Shown: positions 4,295-7,152 of the stretch, piece by piece | How the letters are laid out: each line of letters begins with the position of its first letter | How positions within the stretch are numbered: position 1 is the first letter of the stretch | From: Candidatus Heimdallarchaeota archaeon | GTDB lineage: Archaea; Asgardarchaeota; Heimdallarchaeia; JABLTI01 | NCBI GenBank assembly: GCA_030667035.1 | Contig: DAOUWQ010000065.1 | Span: forward strand, 1-7,152 | Length of the DNA: 7,152 nucleotides | Direction of reading: 5' to 3' | The notes under the pieces: generated by a model | Seen by the model: the letters and a program-made list of their open reading frames with translations, nothing else | The model's database searches: none | What the model was told of the DNA's origin: nothing | Translations under genes and position numbers: made by a program

Positions 4295-5755
4295 ATGACT
4301 TATTTTTCACTAGACAAAGCTCTTAGCTATGGTATCAAATTTGCAGAAAAAAGTGGTGCAGAAGAAGTAGAAGGTTATAGCTCTAATTCTAAAGAAATTG
4401 AAATTGGTGTTGAGAAAAGCATTCCAACCATAAAAACAGGTGTTTCAACGGGTGTTTCTTTTAGAGTAGTCAAAAATAGCAATCTGGGTTTTGCATTCAC
4501 TAAAACATTAACACAAGAACGTATTGAATCCACAATAAACGTAGCAATTCAAAACGCTAAATCCAAAGGTAAGGACCCTGATTTTAAATCACTTCCTCAT
4601 CCTACTAAAAAATCTGCACAAGAATTCAAATTCGACAAAAAACTTGATAATTTAACTTCTGATATTCTTGCTTCTGATCTATCAACACTTATTGAAGCTG
4701 TTGATGGAACAAAAGGCTTGCATTATCTTCAAGGACAAATGTTCTTAGGAATTGAAGAGGAACATTTAGTTAACTCTCATGGAGTAGATATTTCCGGTAA
4801 AGGAGGCGGGTTTGGTGGCTTTGCAGCTGCTATAACTACTAAAGGTTTGATACCAAACTATTCTTTTGGAATTAAGGGTGGTCCTTCTGTTGCTTCATTT
4901 AAAATTGACGATTTAATAGAAGATACCATATTACAAACCCAAAGGGCTGCTGCTCCTAGAACTATGAATATCGAAAAGGAATTACCAATTATCCTTGAGC
5001 CTGAAGCTTCACTTGGAATAATGGGTAGTTTATTTAGAATTCTTTCAAATCAATTAACTGGAAACAATATTGCCTCTGGTGCAACTCCTTATTCAGATCA
5101 AGTTGGCAATCAAGTAGCTGTCGAAGGATTTTCATTTATCGATAACGGTGTGGATCCAAATAAAATCGGTTGTTCAGCTTATGATGCTGAGGGTACTCCT
5201 CGAGAAGAGACTCTTCTTATTGACAACGGTATATTGAAAACTTTCCTTTTAGATCATTATTATGGAAACAAGCTTGGATTAGAATCGAATGGTAAAAGCT
5301 CTCGAGTAGGACAATTCGGTTTTGGTGGTGATCCAGTTAAATCTCAACCAAATATCTCTACTTCTTCTCTTGAAATTTCACCCGGTGATTCAACAAAAGA
5401 GGAGATAATACAAGAAACCAAGGAAGGTTTTATGCTACGATCTTTAATGGGTCTACATATGTCTGATTTCAGCTCTGGAAGATTTTCTGTTACGGGCTTT
5501 GGTTGGTACATTAAGAATGGTGAGATAAAATATCCTGTTCAAGGAATCTCTATTTCTGGTGTGCTTCCTGATTTACTCAAAAACATTGATATGATTTCTA
5601 AGGAACGTGAATCAATGCTCTTAGGTGAATGTCCATATATTCGATTTGCGAGTGTTAAAACAACAGCCAAGAAGTTTGATGCCAAAATAAGATTTAGTCT
5701 TGCCGTTCTGAAAGTTCTCACCACTCTAAAGATCATGAAGAATCCAATGTTTTAG
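4295..5755 (+). CDS. tldE: TldE (PmbA) subunit of the TldD/TldE protease
   Basis: This 486-residue protein is the non-metal partner of TldD. The N-terminal domain has LDKALSYGIKFAEKSGAEEVE and VSTGVSFRVV; a glycine-rich loop GKGGGFGG is at 168-175. The region equivalent to TldD's metal motif reads LEPEAS (234-239) with no HExxxH, as expected for TldE. Later family blocks include YSDQVGNQVAVEGFSFIDNGV, YDAEGTPREETLLIDNGILKTFLLDHYYGNKLG, and GFMLRSLMGLHMSDFSSGRFSVTGFGWYIKNGEI. Family members usually end shortly after a serine-proline-containing strand; here LGECPYIRFASV is followed by about 32 more residues (roughly 455-486), basic and hydrophobic, ending KIMKNPMF. ATG 4295 is chosen because GGAGGT is seven bases upstream. 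The start lies five bases after the tldD end, so the two are one operon. A T-run and hairpin follow the stop. Confidence 0.94.
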   Translation: MTYFSLDKALSYGIKFAEKSGAEEVEGYSSNSKEIEIGVEKSIPTIKTGVSTGVSFRVVKNSNLGFAFTKTLTQERIESTINVAIQNAKSKGKDPDFKSLPHPTKKSAQEFKFDKKLDNLTSDILASDLSTLIEAVDGTKGLHYLQGQMFLGIEEEHLVNSHGVDISGKGGGFGGFAAAITTKGLIPNYSFGIKGGPSVASFKIDDLIEDTILQTQRAAAPRTMNIEKELPIILEPEASLGIMGSLFRILSNQLTGNNIASGATPYSDQVGNQVAVEGFSFIDNGVDPNKIGCSAYDAEGTPREETLLIDNGILKTFLLDHYYGNKLGLESNGKSSRVGQFGFGGDPVKSQPNISTSSLEISPGDSTKEEIIQETKEGFMLRSLMGLHMSDFSSGRFSVTGFGWYIKNGEIKYPVQGISISGVLPDLLKNIDMISKERESMLLGECPYIRFASVKTTAKKFDAKIRFSLAVLKVLTTLKIMKNPMF

Positions 5756-5802
5756 TTTTTTTTGTAGAGGAAAGGTAAAACTTTCCTTTCATTCATCTTT
5801 TT
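5756..5802 (+). terminator. T8 run, hairpin and T5 run after tldE
   Basis: Eight T (5756-5763) follow the stop directly. AGGAAAG (5768-5774) then pairs with CTTTCCT (5781-5787) across a six-base loop, and T5 follows at 5798-5802. Good candidate terminator of the tldDE operon. Confidence 0.7.
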
Positions 5803-5830
5803 ATAGATATTTTGCTTGTTTGTCCATTAG

Positions 5831-5845
5831 GAAAACTTATTTTAA
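5831..5845 (+). promoter_or_regulatory. promoter of the winged-helix/zinc-ribbon operon
   Basis: GAAAAC (5831-5836) followed by TTATTTTAAG (5837-5846) resembles BRE plus TATA. A start about 25 bases downstream (near 5868) leaves a 30-base leader holding GAGGT (5890-5894), which ends six bases before ATG 5901. TATATATTT at 5881-5889 is too near the ATG to be the promoter. Confidence 0.5.
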
Positions 5846-5900
5846 GCATGTTTAATGTAATTGAGTCTGAATTGTAGAGTTATATATTTGAGGTTAAATT

Positions 5901-6491
5901 ATGAAACCCGATGAGCTAGAATTAACTAATGAGCAAAAAGAGTTATTATATCTTATATCTCGACTTACCGATCATACTAATTGTCCAGATACTTGGATTA
6001 AGGAGACTCCATTACAAGCACTGATGTTTCATGCAATTCGTAAGGGTTTATTCAATGATTATGATTATGCACCAATTTCTTCTTCTTTTCTTGGCCAAGG
6101 AAGGAAGTTTGTAAACATTTCAAAAGAGGGTGAAGATGATTTAGGTGATCTCAGAGAATTAGGTTTGCTCGAAACAATCCGTCTATCCTCCACTAAGCAT
6201 GATTATATAACTGGATATCGACCAACAAATGAATCTGTAAAGCAATTGTCACAATTGGATAATGAAGTAAAATCGCGTATTGATTCTCTCTTTATCTGTC
6301 CGAAATGCAATGAACCTAATTTTGATCTTGTAATAGATGTTGGGAAATCAAGTTTCCTAATGAAGTGCAAATCATGTTCCCATAATGAAGATATACCACT
6401 CATTGAACCCGAAGATGTATCTTACTCAACCAAAGCTTATTTTTTCAAAACTCTTGGAAAACACAAAACCATGCGAGAGGATAACAAATGA
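5901..6491 (+). CDS. winged-helix-like protein with C-terminal zinc ribbon
   Basis: This encodes 196 residues. The N-terminal part (about 8-115) is helix-rich, with NEQKELLYLISRLTD followed by a segment reading KFVNISKEGEDDLGDLRELGLLE and later YITGYRPT; helix then a basic/strand wing resembles a winged-helix domain, though I infer this from pattern only. The C-terminal part has a clear zinc ribbon: C133-PK-C136 and C156-KS-C159, 19 residues between the pairs, holding short strands (FDLVIDVG, SFLMKCKS). Such combinations occur in archaeal transcription factors and nucleic-acid-binding adaptors. ATG 5901 has GAGGT six bases upstream. The TGA stop overlaps the next gene's ATG (ATGA, 6488-6491), so the pair is translationally coupled and probably functionally linked. 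No exact family is recognised; a role in transcription is an inference. Confidence 0.85.
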   Translation: MKPDELELTNEQKELLYLISRLTDHTNCPDTWIKETPLQALMFHAIRKGLFNDYDYAPISSSFLGQGRKFVNISKEGEDDLGDLRELGLLETIRLSSTKHDYITGYRPTNESVKQLSQLDNEVKSRIDSLFICPKCNEPNFDLVIDVGKSSFLMKCKSCSHNEDIPLIEPEDVSYSTKAYFFKTLGKHKTMREDNK

Positions 6492-7152
6492 CGACTGTTG
6501 GAAACATAAGTGATGCTTTAACTGAAGTAATTAAATTGAAGAATGTTAAAATTGCGTTAGTTGAATGGTTGCCTTTTGACAGAAATCAGCTCTCTGCACT
6601 TAATATTAAATTAGATAGTTTGCACAGAAGGCGTGGACATATTGTAACCGCAATCAAAGATGACTCACCAGAAGAACTAATCTTCAAAGATAGTGGTATT
6701 TCATGCAAAGTTGTTGTTGAAGATTTTAAACCATCGGAATATGTTTCATTCCATGCTTCTCTCAATTTTCCAGAAGATAATGGTATTATTCAAAACGAGG
6801 AACTTAGTGGGCATATCAATTCTTGGGGGAAAGTCATTTATGGAGCAGATCTCGTTGAGGTTGAAAATTGTTCAGATGGTTGGATTTCTCTCGACCTTCT
6901 CACACGAATTATTGTAGATTTAACTATGGATACATCACAAATGATTGATTCGCTTTTGACAGAATATCAAAGAAATCTTCTAGACTTAGTATTTATGGAT
7001 GAATCAAACAAGCGTTCAAAGTATCTGCTAATAATGGCTGAGGATATCTCCATTCGTCCAGAAACAACAGATGATTTTTTTGATGGCGAAGAGCTACAAA
7101 ATGAACTTGAACAGGTTATAGGTGTTTTAGATCAAGTTGAGAAAATCGACAA
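6488..7152 (+). CDS. unrecognised protein coupled to zinc-ribbon gene (partial, 3' end missing)
   Basis: An uninterrupted frame runs from ATG 6488 to the right edge, 221 full codons. The ATG overlaps the TGA of the preceding gene (ATGA), which supports the start and indicates coupling. The N-terminal half mixes helix and strands (MTTVGNISDALTEVIKL, VKIALVEWLPFD, HIVTAIKDD, CKVVVEDFKP, KVIYGADLVEVEN). The C-terminal half is helical and acidic (SLLTEYQRNLLDLVFMDE, then SKYLLIMAEDISI, then EELQNELEQVIGVLDQVEKI), the last part with coiled-coil-like spacing. Few Cys are present and no catalytic motif, signal peptide or membrane helix is evident. Function is unknown; by position it is likely a partner of the winged-helix/zinc-ribbon protein. 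Any C-terminal domain is out of view. Confidence 0.85.
   Translation, partial: MTTVGNISDALTEVIKLKNVKIALVEWLPFDRNQLSALNIKLDSLHRRRGHIVTAIKDDSPEELIFKDSGISCKVVVEDFKPSEYVSFHASLNFPEDNGIIQNEELSGHINSWGKVIYGADLVEVENCSDGWISLDLLTRIIVDLTMDTSQMIDSLLTEYQRNLLDLVFMDESNKRSKYLLIMAEDISIRPETTDDFFDGEELQNELEQVIGVLDQVEKID

Noticed and set aside
1003..5755. A peptide natural-product (RiPP) gene cluster built from the radical SAM, TPR and TldD/TldE genes
   Set aside because: The radical SAM protein lacks a SPASM or peptide-recognition domain, no convincing precursor gene is present, and each gene has its own promoter or terminator; kept only as a weak idea for the 1656 frame.
6693..6917. + strand frame beginning MVFHAKLLLK
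   Set aside because: It lies in another frame inside the longer uninterrupted gene that starts at 6488 with an ATGA overlap and runs to the edge.

Overview
The window is AT-rich and looks archaeal. Supported starts lie downstream of TATA-like boxes (for example 220-228 and 2134-2146), and several follow sites complementary to the archaeal 16S 3' end (GGTGATC at 269-275, GGAGGT at 4282-4287, GAGGT at 5890-5894). The protein set (TatD-linked radical SAM protein, TldD/TldE pair, winged-helix plus zinc-ribbon protein, small four-helix membrane protein) fits an uncultured archaeon. An Asgard-type lineage is possible, but the sequence alone does not prove it. All convincing genes are on the + strand.

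Layout: (1) 1-59, the probable 3' end of a gene entering from the left. (2) 60-280, a non-coding stretch with two small dyads, one a GC-rich 14-bp perfect palindrome, then a promoter. (3) 281-853, a four-helix membrane protein closed by a terminator-like hairpin. (4) 1003-1653, a compact radical SAM protein of the TatD-linked type. (5) 1769-2095, a three-repeat TPR protein. (6) 2199-2765, an unrecognised lysine-rich, strand-rich protein whose stop codon lies inside a hairpin. (7) 2863-4290, tldD, interrupted by one in-frame TAA at 4072-4074. (8) 4295-5755, tldE (pmbA), coupled to the end of tldD. (9) a T-run and hairpin terminator. (10) 5901-6491 and 6488-7152, a two-gene operon with an ATGA overlap: a winged-helix/zinc-ribbon protein and an unrecognised protein that runs off the right edge.

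TldD and TldE are known to form a heteromeric zinc protease; TldD carries the metal site and TldE is the non-metal partner. Here the metal-site cysteine motif (GFCGKDGQ) is encoded downstream of the internal TAA, while the HEAAGH motif is upstream. Termination at that TAA should therefore yield a TldD without its third metal ligand. The reading frame and conserved residues continue intact for 71 codons after the TAA. The alternatives are a sequence error, a very recent nonsense mutation, readthrough, or a TldD made as two chains by reinitiation at the GTG that directly follows the stop. This is the most interesting point in the window.

No rRNA, tRNA, CRISPR array or insertion sequence was seen.
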